A stretch of DNA of 64,000 nucleotides from Aquabacterium sp. A7-Y (GTDB taxonomy: Bacteria > Pseudomonadota > Gammaproteobacteria > Burkholderiales > Burkholderiaceae_C), in contig NZ_JAPFBW010000020.1 in assembly GCF_026153205.1 (NCBI RefSeq), positions 62,001 to 126,000 of the forward strand, written 5' to 3'. Made by a program: the position numbers and the translations under genes. Below, piece by piece: positions 1 to 8,894 of this stretch (positions are counted from its first letter, which is position 1; each line of letters starts with the position of its first letter). The notes under the pieces are model-generated. The model did not search any database and was not told the DNA's origin. It saw nothing but the letters and a program-made list of their open reading frames with translations.

Positions 1-570
1 TCGAGGGCATGGTGGTCGACCAGCAAACCGGCATCCTCTACGCCGCTCAGGAGGACGTCGGCATCTGGCGTATCGACACCCGCACTGGCGTGGCCGACAG
101 CCGGCCCTTCTATGAGACACGCCCCTTCGACCCCAACAGCCGGGTGGCGCGCGACGTCGAAGGACTGACGATCTACTACGCCAGCGGCGGCCGGGGCTAT
201 CTGCTCGCTTCCAGCCAAGGCCACGCCCACGGCGAAGCACCCACCCTGCCCACACCCGGCCTGGATGACACCTTCGTCGTCTTCGAGCGCGTAGGTCCCA
301 ACCGACTGCTGGGCAGTTTCCGTATCGAAGCGCGGCGCCAGGGCCGGATCGACGGCGTCGAGGAGTCCGACGGCTCGGACGTCAGCAACGTGCCCCTGCC
401 CGGGGTTTCCCCACGGAGTATTCATTGCTCAGGATGGCTACGATGGAGACGTCTTCGATGGCTCGACGGATGCGACGAATTTGAAACTCGTGCCGTGGGA
501 GAAAATTGCCCGGGGATTTCCAGGCGAAGCGCTGAAGGTCGATACGCGCTATAACCCTCGCAAGCCCTGA
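1..570 (+). pseudogene. beta-propeller phytase, 3' part, frameshifted
   Basis: The window opens inside this gene, in the frame that contains the ATG at 9. The translation begins EGMVVDQQTGILYAAQEDVGIWRI, the blade motif of beta-propeller (BPP) 3-phytases, which are secreted calcium-dependent enzymes that release phosphate from phytate. The reading frame is good to about position 400. There a GGGG run (402-405) shifts it, and the frame ends with unrelated residues at 554. One base less restores FPHGVFIAQDGYDGDVFDG, the expected BPP C terminus, continuing to a TGA at 568-570. This is either a real +1 frameshift (pseudogene) or an assembly error. The 5' end lies outside the window, so signal peptide and catalytic residues cannot be judged. 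Confidence 0.75.
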
Positions 571-680
571 CTTGCAGCGCGAGTGCCAAGCGGGACGGCA
601 TGCTTTGAGCCGTCGATGCGCCAGTCCGGGTCGCGAGGCGCGGGGCGTCGGCTGTTTTGCCGCTCTCGCCGCGGCCTCCG

Positions 681-714
681 GGACCTGTCCGATGGGACAG
701 GTCCTTTGCTTTTT
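681..714 (+). terminator. Rho-independent terminator after phytase
   Basis: A perfect 10-bp stem (GGACCTGTCC at 681-690, GGACAGGTCC at 695-704) with a GATG loop is followed by the T-rich run TTTGCTTTTT. It lies 111 bases after the restored phytase stop codon and would end that transcript. Confidence 0.85.
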
Positions 715-923
715 CAAAAGCATCAATGGGAGTACGTCACAGATGGGAGGTTCGGCGCCCCCATCCTCGCTCCTGGCAATCCCGCCAGAGCCTTGTGGAA
801 CGGTTCACTCGTTCAGCTGGCAGAAACATTTCGCTGCGAAATGCACCAGAAAATGCATCAAGCAATTTTTTGGCCTACAAAACGACACTAAGCGTAACCG
901 GGGTCGCGGAAACATTTGTAGTG

Positions 924-1172
924 ATGTTATTTTGGGCCGCAATCATGATACTTGCTGCAGGCTTTGCCATATCGCGACACGCACTGTCCTCGATCATGGC
1001 TATTCGCATTACCGAGAGGCAGTGGCCTGAAAGTGAAACTGTTCCAGATGGATCTTTGAAGCACCCTGTCGACAAGGTGCGAGAGAACAATCCAAGGAGC
1101 GAGATGGGGGCGGAGCGGGCCCCGCGCAGGTCCAGCGATGAATTGAGTTTAAATAGTGCATGCATCGAATGA
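924..1172 (+). CDS. possible small membrane protein (82 aa), doubtful
   Basis: An ATG at 924 opens a frame whose first roughly 20 residues (MLFWAAIMILAAGFAISRHA) form a plausible transmembrane segment, followed by a charged tail. The frame is also open upstream across the terminator, but those residues look like noise. There is no clear Shine-Dalgarno sequence and I recognise no family. It sits in an AT-richer patch between the phytase terminator and the LuxR-type gene. It may equally be non-coding. Confidence 0.22.
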   Translation: MLFWAAIMILAAGFAISRHALSSIMAIRITERQWPESETVPDGSLKHPVDKVRENNPRSEMGAERAPRRSSDELSLNSACIE

Positions 1173-1334
1173 AAGGAGAAACTTTGAAGGTGACAAGAGG
1201 GCGATCTATTCATGCAGCGAGGTCTGAGCGGACGGGCTTCGATCGCATTGCCAATCGGCTTTTCACGACGGAAAGGTAGCTTGTCGGCAGCCCATTTTTT
1301 ACGTACCCGGCAAAAGATGTTCACGGGAGGAGTT

Positions 1335-2114
1335 ATGGATGGCTCAACCACTCCAACAGGGGAGTTGGAGACACTTTCGAAAATCATCAATGAAATAAAA
1401 CCCACAGGGGATCTGCTGGATCAGCTCGACCAGTTCTCCCTGAAGGTGAATGAAGTGATTCCCTTCAAGAAGTGCATCTTGCTTCATGAGCGCGACGGCA
1501 AGTCGATTTCAAGAGGCATCATGTACCGCAGTTCGGGTCGGCTGCCCGAGCGCGACGAAGGCAGTCGCGGGCGGTCCTGGATCGGCCCGCCGATCGGCAT
1601 CAGCCGCTACTTGGCCTGCTTCGAGAAAACCGAGCCGCTCGACAACGCGTTTTTCTGGCGCGATACGAATAGCGGGGACATCGATCTGGATCCGAGAATC
1701 GCCGATCTGCGAAACCAGATGAAGGGTGGCGAAGGCGTGGCAGGCAGCGTGCGTTCCTTGAGCTCGGACACCGGCGACGTGGCCACCCTGTTCCAGCTCG
1801 AATGCACACGCGGCAGCCTGCGCATGCGGCACCTTCTGATGGTCAGCTTCATTTCCTTCTACCTGCATTCCAGCTTCACGCTGAGAGTGGTGGATTCGAA
1901 CTGGCAGGATGAACCTTCCGGGGTAAACCTGACGGCGAAGGAGAAGGAGGTTCTGAAGTGGGTGATCGAGGGCAAGACGTCCTGGGAGGTCGGGCGAATC
2001 CTCTCGATGTCGGAGCGAACCGTCAAGTTTCATCTGAAGAATGTATATACAAAGTTAAATGTCTCGAATCGTGCGCAAGCCGTCACCGTGGCAAGCCGGC
2101 TGCGGTTGATCTGA
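1335..2114 (+). CDS. LuxR-family transcriptional regulator
   Basis: A 259-residue protein with a C-terminal LuxR/NarL helix-turn-helix at about residues 195-255. The motif runs LTAKEKEVLKWVIEGKT, then W-EVGRILSMSERTVKFHLKN, then KLNVSNRAQAV. The N-terminal 180 residues resemble an autoinducer-binding-like or EpsA-type sensory region, but I cannot identify signal-binding residues and there is no receiver domain. The frame is open further upstream. I place the start at 1335 because GGGAGGAG (1325-1332) is a clear ribosome binding site and the upstream residues look non-coding. No luxI-type synthase is in the window, so it would be a LuxR solo or an exopolysaccharide-type regulator. The DNA here is AT-richer than the neighbours. 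Confidence 0.85.
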   Translation: MDGSTTPTGELETLSKIINEIKPTGDLLDQLDQFSLKVNEVIPFKKCILLHERDGKSISRGIMYRSSGRLPERDEGSRGRSWIGPPIGISRYLACFEKTEPLDNAFFWRDTNSGDIDLDPRIADLRNQMKGGEGVAGSVRSLSSDTGDVATLFQLECTRGSLRMRHLLMVSFISFYLHSSFTLRVVDSNWQDEPSGVNLTAKEKEVLKWVIEGKTSWEVGRILSMSERTVKFHLKNVYTKLNVSNRAQAVTVASRLRLI

Positions 2115-2597
2115 GGTGCCCCCCACCCACCTTACTGACGGCAACACGAGAAACGGCCCGAACGGTTCGCGTCATTCGAGCCCGCTGCGAAAGAGGGTCA
2201 ACGCGGGACCTCCTTTAGTGCGCACCGTCAGGCCGCCCGGTCGCGCGCCCTGAGCAGCAGAAGCACGCCATTTGCCAGCAGGCGCGCGTGCCCCACCGCC
2301 CAGGCAGGGGCGCGCCTTTCGTGCCCCCACCCGGGCACGAAGGGCTTGGTGCAGTTTCAGGCACCCGGTCGGGGCGGCGGCCGTGGCGTGCACCCCACAT
2401 CGACGGACGATTCGGTCGCTGGGCCATTTCGGCCGCCGTTGGCGCAGTCGGCCATTCGTGCGCCGCCCGACGCGCGCTGCCCGGGAGGCCCGGCCGTTTC
2501 TGGGGCTTTATCCCCCCGCGCGAAGCGCTGCCGGTACCCGGGACGAGAATCGCCGGGCGTACCCTCGACAGGCAGCGTTCATCAGGAGTCAAGAGCA
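2115..2597. other. intergenic, 483 bases, with a stable hairpin
   Basis: Very GC-rich DNA with no convincing gene. It holds a perfect 9-bp stem (TTCGTGCCC at 2318-2326, GGGCACGAA at 2333-2341, 6-base loop) without a T run. The formaldehyde operon promoter should lie here, but I see no hexamers good enough to name. Confidence 0.5.
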
Positions 2598-3704
2598 GTG
2601 AAGACCAAAGCGGCTGTGGCCTGGAAGGCCGGCGCTCCCCTGAGCCTCGAAGAGGTCGAACTCGACGGCCCCCGTGAGGGGGAGGTGCTGGTCGAGGTGA
2701 AGGCCAGCGGCATCTGCCACACCGACGCCTACACCCTGTCGGGCGCCGATCCAGAAGGTCTGTTTCCCGCCATCCTGGGTCATGAAGGTGCCGGCGTGGT
2801 GCTCGAGGTTGGAGCAGGCGTCACCTCGCTGAGGCCGGGCGACCACGTGATCCCGCTCTACACGCCGGAATGCCGCCAGTGCAAGTTCTGTCTGTCGCGC
2901 AAGACCAATCTGTGCCAAGCGATACGCGCGACCCAGGGCAAGGGCTTGATGCCCGACGGCAGCTCGCGCTTCTCGATCGACGGCAAGCCCCTGTTCCACT
3001 ACATGGGCACCTCGACCTTCGCCAACTACATCGTGGCCCCCGCGATCGCGATGGCTCGCATTCGCGAGGACGCCCCCTTCGACAAGGTCTGCTACATCGG
3101 CTGCGGCGTGACCACCGGCGTCGGTGCGGTGGTCTTCACGGCCAAGGTGGAGGCTGGCACCAACGTGGTCGTGTTCGGCCTCGGAGGCATAGGCCTGAAC
3201 GTCATCCAAGGCGCGAAGATGGTCGGCGCAGACAAGATCATCGGGGTCGACATCAACCCGGCGCGCGAAGCCATCGCGCGCCGCTTCGGCATGACGCATT
3301 TCATCAATCCCCGCGAGGTCGACCACGTCGTCGACGCCATCGTGCAGCTCACTGAGGGTGGCGCGGACTACAGTTTCGAGTGCATAGGCAACACCACCAC
3401 CATGCGCCAGGCGCTGGAGTGCTGCCACAAGGGCTGGGGCCAGAGCATCATCATCGGAGTCGCGGAGGCCGGCGCGGAGATCAGCACGCGGCCCTTCCAG
3501 CTGGTGACGGGGCGGGTGTGGAAAGGCTCGGCCTTCGGCGGGGCGCGCGGGCGCACTGACGTGCCGAAGATCGTCGACTGGTACATGGAAGGCAAGCTGC
3601 GTATCGACGAGATGATCACCCACACCCTCAGCCTGGACCAGATCAATGAAGGTTTCGATCTGATGAAACGCGGCGAGTCGATCCGCTCGGTGGTGGTGTA
3701 CTGA
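2598..3704 (+). CDS. adhC: S-(hydroxymethyl)glutathione dehydrogenase / class III alcohol dehydrogenase
   Basis: A 368-residue zinc-dependent class III alcohol dehydrogenase (frmA/adhC type). It oxidises S-hydroxymethylglutathione, formed from formaldehyde and glutathione, to S-formylglutathione with NAD+, and can also reduce S-nitrosoglutathione. Visible features are the catalytic-zinc Cys in GICHTDAY, the His in GHEGAGVV, the four-Cys structural zinc lobe (ECRQCKFC followed by NLC) and the Rossmann motif GLGGIGLNVIQG. The frame is open upstream, but GTG at 2598 gives the standard N terminus KTKAAVAW and the usual family length, with AGGAG (2584-2588) in front. It ends two bases before fghA, so the pair is a translationally linked formaldehyde-detoxification operon. 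Confidence 0.96.
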   Translation: MKTKAAVAWKAGAPLSLEEVELDGPREGEVLVEVKASGICHTDAYTLSGADPEGLFPAILGHEGAGVVLEVGAGVTSLRPGDHVIPLYTPECRQCKFCLSRKTNLCQAIRATQGKGLMPDGSSRFSIDGKPLFHYMGTSTFANYIVAPAIAMARIREDAPFDKVCYIGCGVTTGVGAVVFTAKVEAGTNVVVFGLGGIGLNVIQGAKMVGADKIIGVDINPAREAIARRFGMTHFINPREVDHVVDAIVQLTEGGADYSFECIGNTTTMRQALECCHKGWGQSIIIGVAEAGAEISTRPFQLVTGRVWKGSAFGGARGRTDVPKIVDWYMEGKLRIDEMITHTLSLDQINEGFDLMKRGESIRSVVVY

Positions 3705-3705
3705 G

Positions 3706-4563
3706 ATGGCACCCGAGCTGCTCAGCGCACATGCCTGCTTCGGCGGTCACCAGTCCTTCTGGCGCCACGACTCGGCGCGTATCGGCCTCCCCATGCGCTT
3801 CGGCATCTACCTGCCGCCGCAGACAGCCTCCGGTCCGGTCCCCGTGCTTTTCTACCTTGCCGGTCTGACCTGCACCGAGGAAACCTTTGCGACCAAGGCG
3901 GGCGCGCAGCGTTGGGCAGCCGAACTGGGCCTGGCTCTGGTGACGCCCGATACCAGCCCCCGGGAGGCCGGTGCCGAAGGAGAGAGCGCCACCTGGGACT
4001 TCGGCGTCGGTGCGGGCTTCTACCTCGACGCGATGCGCTCGCCGTGGCGCAAGCACTGGCGCATGGAGAGCTACATTGCCGACGAGTTGCTGAGCTTGGT
4101 CGCCGAGCACTTCGCCGTCGACGTGCACCGCGCCGGGATCTTCGGTCATTCGATGGGAGGGCACGGCGCCCTGACCCTCGCCTTGCGCCATCCTGGCCTG
4201 TTCGCCTCGGTCTCCGCCTTCGCCCCGATCGCCGCGCCGATCCGCTCCCCCTGGGGTCAGAAAGCCTTTGAAGGTTATCTCGGCGAGGACCGCCGGGCCT
4301 GGACCTCTCACGACGCCACCGAGCTGATGGCCCGACAGCCGGAGGCGCCCTACCCCGGCGGCATCCTGATCGACCAGGGTCTGGACGACAACTTCCTCGA
4401 CGAGCAGCTTCATCCCGCCGCCTTCGAGGCGGCGTGCGACCAGGTCGGGCAACCCCTCACGCTGCGCCGCCACGCTGGCTACGACCACGGCTACTACTTC
4501 ATCGCGAGCTTCGTCGAGGACCACCTGCGCTTCCACGCGGCCCAACTGACACGCCGCCTCTGA
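3706..4563 (+). CDS. fghA: S-formylglutathione hydrolase
   Basis: A 285-residue alpha/beta hydrolase of the esterase D family. It hydrolyses S-formylglutathione to formate and glutathione, completing the pathway begun by the dehydrogenase immediately upstream. The nucleophile Ser is in GHSMGGHGA, the acid Asp lies in DQGLDDNFLDEQL, and the catalytic His is probably in GYDHGYYF. Length and the LPMRFGIYLPP start region match the family. The ATG lies one base past the adhC stop, so expression is coupled. The gene is convergent with glpD, with only 47 bases between their stop codons and no clear terminator. Confidence 0.96.
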   Translation: MAPELLSAHACFGGHQSFWRHDSARIGLPMRFGIYLPPQTASGPVPVLFYLAGLTCTEETFATKAGAQRWAAELGLALVTPDTSPREAGAEGESATWDFGVGAGFYLDAMRSPWRKHWRMESYIADELLSLVAEHFAVDVHRAGIFGHSMGGHGALTLALRHPGLFASVSAFAPIAAPIRSPWGQKAFEGYLGEDRRAWTSHDATELMARQPEAPYPGGILIDQGLDDNFLDEQLHPAAFEAACDQVGQPLTLRRHAGYDHGYYFIASFVEDHLRFHAAQLTRRL

Positions 4564-4610
4564 ACGGTCGCTGCCGGGCTCCTGCCTGCGCCGGGCCGAA
4601 GGACGGCTTC

Positions 4611-6236
4611 TCAGGCCGCCAGCGCCACCGTCTGCTGCGCTGTCGTGCCGGGCCGGGCCGGCGCGACATAGGCCTGGTACTGGGGCTCTGCCGCGGCGCC
4701 GAACAGCAGATGGCACGCCTCTCGCAGTCCCGGCGAGGCGCGCAGGCGCTGGCGGCCGAGCGTGAGTTCCAGCGTACTGCGGCGGCGCAGGAAGTCCTCC
4801 AGCGTGGTGACCATCTCGCGTCGGGCGATCCAGGTCAGTTCACATCGCATGTAGCCGCTGCCCTCGATCGGTACTTCGGCGGCCGATGCGTCGGCCTGGA
4901 TCTCCTTCAGCAGCGCGAAGGCATCTTCCCCGTAAAGCCGCCACAGCCGCTCGCCCGTCGCGGCCGGGCAGGCCAGGCGGGCCCACGCTTGCAGAAACGC
5001 GGCGCGCCGGGTAAGGGGCGGCTCGCCATACCAGCGCCGGTCCGCGTGAGGCAGCGCTACACCCATCTTCGTGATCTCTTCGCAGAGTTCTTCGCCGACG
5101 TTGATGCAGTCGGTCAGCTTGCCGCCGAAGATGCTGACGTGGCGGCTCGCCAGGTCGGTTTCCACCACGTGTTTGCGTGACATCTGCAGCCAGTCCGGCT
5201 CGCCCTGCCCGCCGCCTCGCACCACCAGCGGCCGCACGCCGCAGCGCTCCGAGATGATGTCCGCCACCGTGAGCGGCGTTTTGAGATTCAGACGCTTGTT
5301 GATGTTGTCCAGCACGAAACGCCGGTCCTCGTCGGTGACCTGAGGCAGCGGATCGTCGACGCGGGTGTCGGTGGTGCCGATGCACGTGCGGTGGCCCATC
5401 GGGATGGCGAAAAACAGCCGGCCGTCGTCCGCGAAAAAGGTCAGGATGCGCCGACTTTCAGTGAGACGCGGGACGATCAGGTGGATGCCCTTGGAATAGA
5501 CGTGACGGTGCTCGGTGCGCTGCCCGCTGCGGGTGTTGTGCTGATCGACAAAGGCGCCGCACGCGTTGACCAGCGTGCGAGCGCGGACCTCAAAGCGCTC
5601 CTGAGCGACCTTGTCGAACACCGACACGCGCCAGAGGCCGTCGGCGTCGCGTCGCGCCCCCTCGGACTCGACATAGTTGACGGCGGCGCAGCCAGCGTCC
5701 ATGGCCACCCGCACGAACTGGAACACGAAGCGGGCGTCGTTGTCGACCAGGTAGGCATCGGAGTATTCGAATCCGCCGTCGCAGCCCTCGAGCTTCACGA
5801 CCGGCTCCTCGGCCTGGATGCTCCGGCGCGAGAGCAGCCGAGGCGTTTGCGTGAACCCCCTGCCGATCAACCAGTAGAGCCAAGTGCCGGCGAACAGCTT
5901 GAGCAGCGAGTGGCGGAAATTCTTCTCGTGCACGGTGAAAAAGCGAATCTCCTGCACCGAGGACGGGTAGCTGCGCATCAGGCGGTTGCGCGACAGGCAG
6001 AGCTTGTTCACGAGGCCGAATTCGCCCGACTCCATGTACTTGATGCCGCCCCAGGCCAGGTTGGACGACTGCTGGCTCGCCACCCCGGCGAAATCACGCG
6101 CGTCGATCAGCGCGGTGCGCGCACCGCGGGTCGCCAAGGCCGCCGCGGTGACGGCGCCGTTGATGCCAGCGCCGATGACCAGGGTGTCGAAAACGGCGGT
6201 TTTCAGTTCCGTAAGACAGGCGTTGCGAAGTTCCAT
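4611..6236 (-). CDS. glpD: aerobic glycerol-3-phosphate dehydrogenase
   Basis: A 541-residue membrane-associated flavoenzyme that oxidises sn-glycerol-3-phosphate to dihydroxyacetone phosphate and passes electrons to ubiquinone. The N terminus carries the FAD dinucleotide-binding motif (VIGAGINGAVTAAALATRG). SSNLAWGGIKYMESG and GGKLTDCINVGEEL are typical of the family. The frame is open to 6488, but the ATG at 6236 places the FAD motif about 20 residues in, as in GlpD. The upstream DNA carries tandem CGAA half-sites (6315-6381), suggesting control by a DeoR-type GlpR repressor. No glpK, glpF or glpR is in the window; the glpQ-like gene at 52.8 kb could feed it substrate. Confidence 0.95.
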   Translation of the reverse strand: MELRNACLTELKTAVFDTLVIGAGINGAVTAAALATRGARTALIDARDFAGVASQQSSNLAWGGIKYMESGEFGLVNKLCLSRNRLMRSYPSSVQEIRFFTVHEKNFRHSLLKLFAGTWLYWLIGRGFTQTPRLLSRRSIQAEEPVVKLEGCDGGFEYSDAYLVDNDARFVFQFVRVAMDAGCAAVNYVESEGARRDADGLWRVSVFDKVAQERFEVRARTLVNACGAFVDQHNTRSGQRTEHRHVYSKGIHLIVPRLTESRRILTFFADDGRLFFAIPMGHRTCIGTTDTRVDDPLPQVTDEDRRFVLDNINKRLNLKTPLTVADIISERCGVRPLVVRGGGQGEPDWLQMSRKHVVETDLASRHVSIFGGKLTDCINVGEELCEEITKMGVALPHADRRWYGEPPLTRRAAFLQAWARLACPAATGERLWRLYGEDAFALLKEIQADASAAEVPIEGSGYMRCELTWIARREMVTTLEDFLRRRSTLELTLGRQRLRASPGLREACHLLFGAAAEPQYQAYVAPARPGTTAQQTVALAA

Positions 6237-6314
6237 GGCAGCGGACAGTGAAGGAGGCCCCGGGGAGGGAGCGAGCCGGGACGTGCTCGCGTCGGGAGGC
6301 AGTGTCCGCGTAAA

Positions 6315-6381
6315 CGATCTCAAAGTCAACAGAAACGAACCAAATCGAAAACCTAATAGGAACAAAACGAAAACAAACGAA
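6315..6381 (-). promoter_or_regulatory. tandem GlpR/DeoR-type operator half-sites upstream of glpD
   Basis: CGAA cores occur at 6336, 6346, 6368 and 6378. They form two pairs with 10-base spacing, and the pairs are offset by 32 bases; a related CGAT lies at 6315. On the glpD strand they read TTCG-N6-TTCG embedded in T-rich DNA, as in GlpR operators (core TTCG). The block is strikingly AT-rich for this genome and lies 100-145 bases ahead of the glpD start. Confidence 0.65.
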
Positions 6382-6518
6382 CAAAGAATTCCGTTTTCCT
6401 CCGCAAGCCGCCGCTTGTGCAGTTGTGGAACGGACAAGGAGACGCGGTCACGGCTCAGCGCGCGGCGAGCCGAAACCAGGGCGTGCAAGGACCGGATGGA
6501 CCGCGGCGCAGGCGCGGT

Positions 6519-7169
6519 CTAGATCCCCGCGGTCTGCCGGAGCACCGCGATGACCTCCTCGTCACTCACTTGGTGGAAGTCGCGGTAGTAGGCGCCGACC
6601 GCCTGGAATTCCGGCGGCTGCAAGAGGCAGACCAACTCGTCCACCTCCGGCCGCAAGGCCTCGGCAGTGGACGGTGCGGCCACCGGGACAGCCAGGACCA
6701 AGGCCGCCGGTTGGCGTTCCCGCAGAGCCTTGAGTGCGGCACGCACCGTCGTACCGGTCGCAATGCCGTCGTCGACCAGGATCACCGAGCGGCGCTGCAG
6801 CGCCACAGGCTGCCGGCCCTGCAGGTAGAGTTCACGCCGGCGCGCAATCTCCAGCGCTTCGACCTGGGCGCGTGCTTCGACATGGGCGCGGCTGGTGTTC
6901 GTCAAGGCCATGATCTGTTCGTCGGTTACCAGCACCGGCGGATCGGCGTCGACCAAGGCGGCCACGGCGAGTTCAGGATGCCAGGGGAGGCCGATCTTGC
7001 GCACGATCAGCAGGTCCAGCGGCGCCTGCAGCCGCCACGCCACCTCGGCTGCCACCGGCACACCGCCGCGCGGCAGCGCCAGCACCGCCGGCGAAGGCAG
7101 TTGCAGCGCCGCGACCTGGTCGGCCAACAAGCGTCCGGCCTCGATGCGATCAGTGAAGATCTGGGCCAT
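6519..7169 (-). CDS. phosphoribosyltransferase-domain protein
   Basis: A 216-residue protein with a type I phosphoribosyltransferase fold. LALPRGGVPVAAEVA lies near the N terminus and the PRPP-binding loop VILVDDGIATGTT at about residues 130-142. It belongs to the predicted phosphoribosyltransferase group often found in stress-related clusters; the true substrate is unknown. The start at 7169 is the natural Met, giving MAQIFTDRIEAGRLLADQV. It lies 60 bases after the hemerythrin-like gene on the same strand, so the two may be cotranscribed, and 282 bases before glpD. Confidence 0.85.
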   Translation of the reverse strand: MAQIFTDRIEAGRLLADQVAALQLPSPAVLALPRGGVPVAAEVAWRLQAPLDLLIVRKIGLPWHPELAVAALVDADPPVLVTDEQIMALTNTSRAHVEARAQVEALEIARRRELYLQGRQPVALQRRSVILVDDGIATGTTVRAALKALRERQPAALVLAVPVAAPSTAEALRPEVDELVCLLQPPEFQAVGAYYRDFHQVSDEEVIAVLRQTAGI

Positions 7170-7229
7170 CAGGACCTCCCCAGGCCTCCGTGGAAGCGAG
7201 CACAGCCGAGCGCCGGCCGTTTGTCGTGC

Positions 7230-7847
7230 TCAACGCAGCCGGAGCTCGGGCCCGCAGCCCTGCTGGCTGGCGCGCGCTGCCGTGCGTTGCAGCAGCGCCT
7301 GGTCGGGACCGCTCTCGTCAGCGGCCGCGAGGCCGGCGGACGGGGTGCCGGGATGGGCCGGCAGCCGCGACATCGCCGACGCGATGCTGGACCACTCCTC
7401 TTCACGCAGCAGTTGGATGGCCAAGGAAAACAGGGCCCGGTCCTCGTGGTCGAGCAGACGCAGCACTTCGGCGCGGTGCTGCTCCACCAGCGCCGACAGC
7501 TCGCCGACCAGGCGCAGTTCGCCGGCGGCGATGCGATCGAGCGCTTGGAGACACCGGGCCAATAGGAAGGCCGCCTGGCGCTGGCCCTCCTCGATCAGGG
7601 CGATGAGCCGGTCGGCCTCGCTGGAACGGCCCCGCATCAGGGGCAGCAACTGATCGCGCTCCTTGAGGTGAGGGCCACCATCGCGGAAGCTGCCGAGGAA
7701 ATGCAGCAGGCCTTTCATGCGGGTGAGCGACATGCCCGGCTGCCACCACGCCTGGGCCCGCAACATCTCGTCCAGTGTCGCGAGCGTTTGACGAATCACC
7801 GCGTGCTCGGCTTGCAGCAACGAGCACACGCATTGGGCAGCCAGCAT
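7230..7847 (-). CDS. hemerythrin-like HHE domain protein
   Basis: A 205-residue, mostly helical protein. Its first 150 residues fit a hemerythrin HHE cation-binding bundle: His in LLQAEHAVIRQTLATLD, HFLGSFRD, GPHLKERDQLLPLM, LVEQHRAEVLRLLDHED. These would bind a di-iron centre used for oxygen, NO or iron sensing. The frame is open to 8378. The ATG at 7847 is chosen because the reverse complement ACAGGAGAAC immediately before it is a good ribosome binding site and because it fits the domain start. The last roughly 40 residues are low-complexity. It precedes the phosphoribosyltransferase gene on the same strand. Confidence 0.8.
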   Translation of the reverse strand: MLAAQCVCSLLQAEHAVIRQTLATLDEMLRAQAWWQPGMSLTRMKGLLHFLGSFRDGGPHLKERDQLLPLMRGRSSEADRLIALIEEGQRQAAFLLARCLQALDRIAAGELRLVGELSALVEQHRAEVLRLLDHEDRALFSLAIQLLREEEWSSIASAMSRLPAHPGTPSAGLAAADESGPDQALLQRTAARASQQGCGPELRLR

Positions 7848-8269
7848 ACAGTTCTCCTGTTGCCGCCCCGGCGGGCGCCGGGGCCTGGGTGTCGTCGGTC
7901 GGCATGCCGCCTCTGGTTGCAGTTGGCGCACAGCCGCCCGCGGGCCGGAAAATGCCGAACCCCCACTATAGGAGCTTGCACGCGCGCCTTGCCGGGAATT
8001 CGCAACGGCCCGCAGGGTCATCCGGGCCGCCCTCGCCACGCTGCGCCCCAGCACGTGCACCAGCGCCGCCGAGCACCGGAGGCTGCGTTTTTGCCCGGCC
8101 GGTTCGGCAAGTTCTGCCGCCTGGCAGTGTCCGGCGCCCTGGCAACCCTGCCAAGCCCGCAGGATCAGCGGTCGCGCCCCGCCCTCCCTGACCAGTGAGG
8201 CTGGCGCGGGCACTTCGATTGCTGAGGTGTCCGCACGGCCGCCGCGGGGCGGCTTGGGGAGGGCCCGTG
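7848..8269. other. divergent intergenic region with leader hairpin
   Basis: This is a 422-base spacer between the hemerythrin-like gene (minus) and a small membrane-protein gene (plus). A perfect 9-bp stem with a two-base loop (7865-7884) lies just upstream of the hemerythrin start and would fold in its 5' leader. ACTATAGG near 7974 resembles a -10 element. I see no further gene. Confidence 0.45.
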
Positions 8270-8647
8270 ATGGAACAGGACTCGATGGAAGCACTATTCG
8301 TCGCCGGCATGCTGACCGCCCTGACGGTGGTCGTGACCGTGCACTGGAAAGAGCGCCGAGCCGTCTCGTGGGGAGCACTGGGGCTCTGCCTCTTGGTGCC
8401 CGAGGCCAGCGCCCCCTTGCCCAACGCCCTGCTGCTGCACCTCATCCTCATGATCACCGTGATCGCGGTGCTGGGGCAGTTGGTGCACGATACACGCCGA
8501 CTGCGCGAGGGAGCGCCCGCGACGGCGGCCGACGCACAAAGCGGCGGCTTCGACGACTTCGCGCGGCCTGTGCGCGGCGGCGACATGGTCGGCCTGCTCG
8601 GCGGGCCGGCTGTGCGGCCCGACGGCCGGGATGCCGCTTCCCTGTGA
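8270..8647 (+). CDS. small two-helix membrane protein, unknown function
   Basis: A 125-residue protein with two hydrophobic segments: about residues 6-22 (MEALFVAGMLTALTVVVTV) and about 45-68 (LLLHLILMITVIAVLGQLV). The tail is glycine- and charge-rich. The ATG at 8270 follows a purine-rich GGGGAGGG (8256-8263). A second Met at 8285 is possible. I recognise no family. It stands alone between the hemerythrin leader and the Ser/Thr kinase. Confidence 0.55.
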   Translation: MEQDSMEALFVAGMLTALTVVVTVHWKERRAVSWGALGLCLLVPEASAPLPNALLLHLILMITVIAVLGQLVHDTRRLREGAPATAADAQSGGFDDFARPVRGGDMVGLLGGPAVRPDGRDAASL

Positions 8648-8894
8648 AGCGGCTCCGACGCCCGCAGATTCAAAAGGAAACAACTGCGCGACCGCTCCGG
8701 CGTGAGCGCGCGACGGGCCCGTGCAGCCGCGGTCGCAGCGGCACGGGCCCCCGCATCCAGGGGCTGCCGGCAGGGGCCGGGGTCACCCTTGGCTACGGTT
8801 TACGCGCGTCTTTCGTCTATAAACGGTCACAATCATTGCCGAGATGCACTTGCGCCCGGCTTCATGAGCGACTTCGCTCTCCGCACTTGATTCG

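Larger units (their letters stand above)
571..1334. other. intergenic, AT-richer stretch between phytase and LuxR gene
   Basis: Apart from the terminator at 681-714 and the doubtful small ORF at 924-1172, no convincing gene is visible. Bases 820-1200 are clearly AT-richer than the surrounding DNA, which suggests a regulatory or acquired segment. The palindrome TGCATGCA occurs just before 1170. I could not choose a promoter with confidence. Confidence 0.5.

Noticed and set aside
572-1030. Overlapping plus-strand frames over the phytase terminator
   Set aside because: They cross a strong intrinsic terminator, have no ribosome binding site and no recognisable protein pattern.
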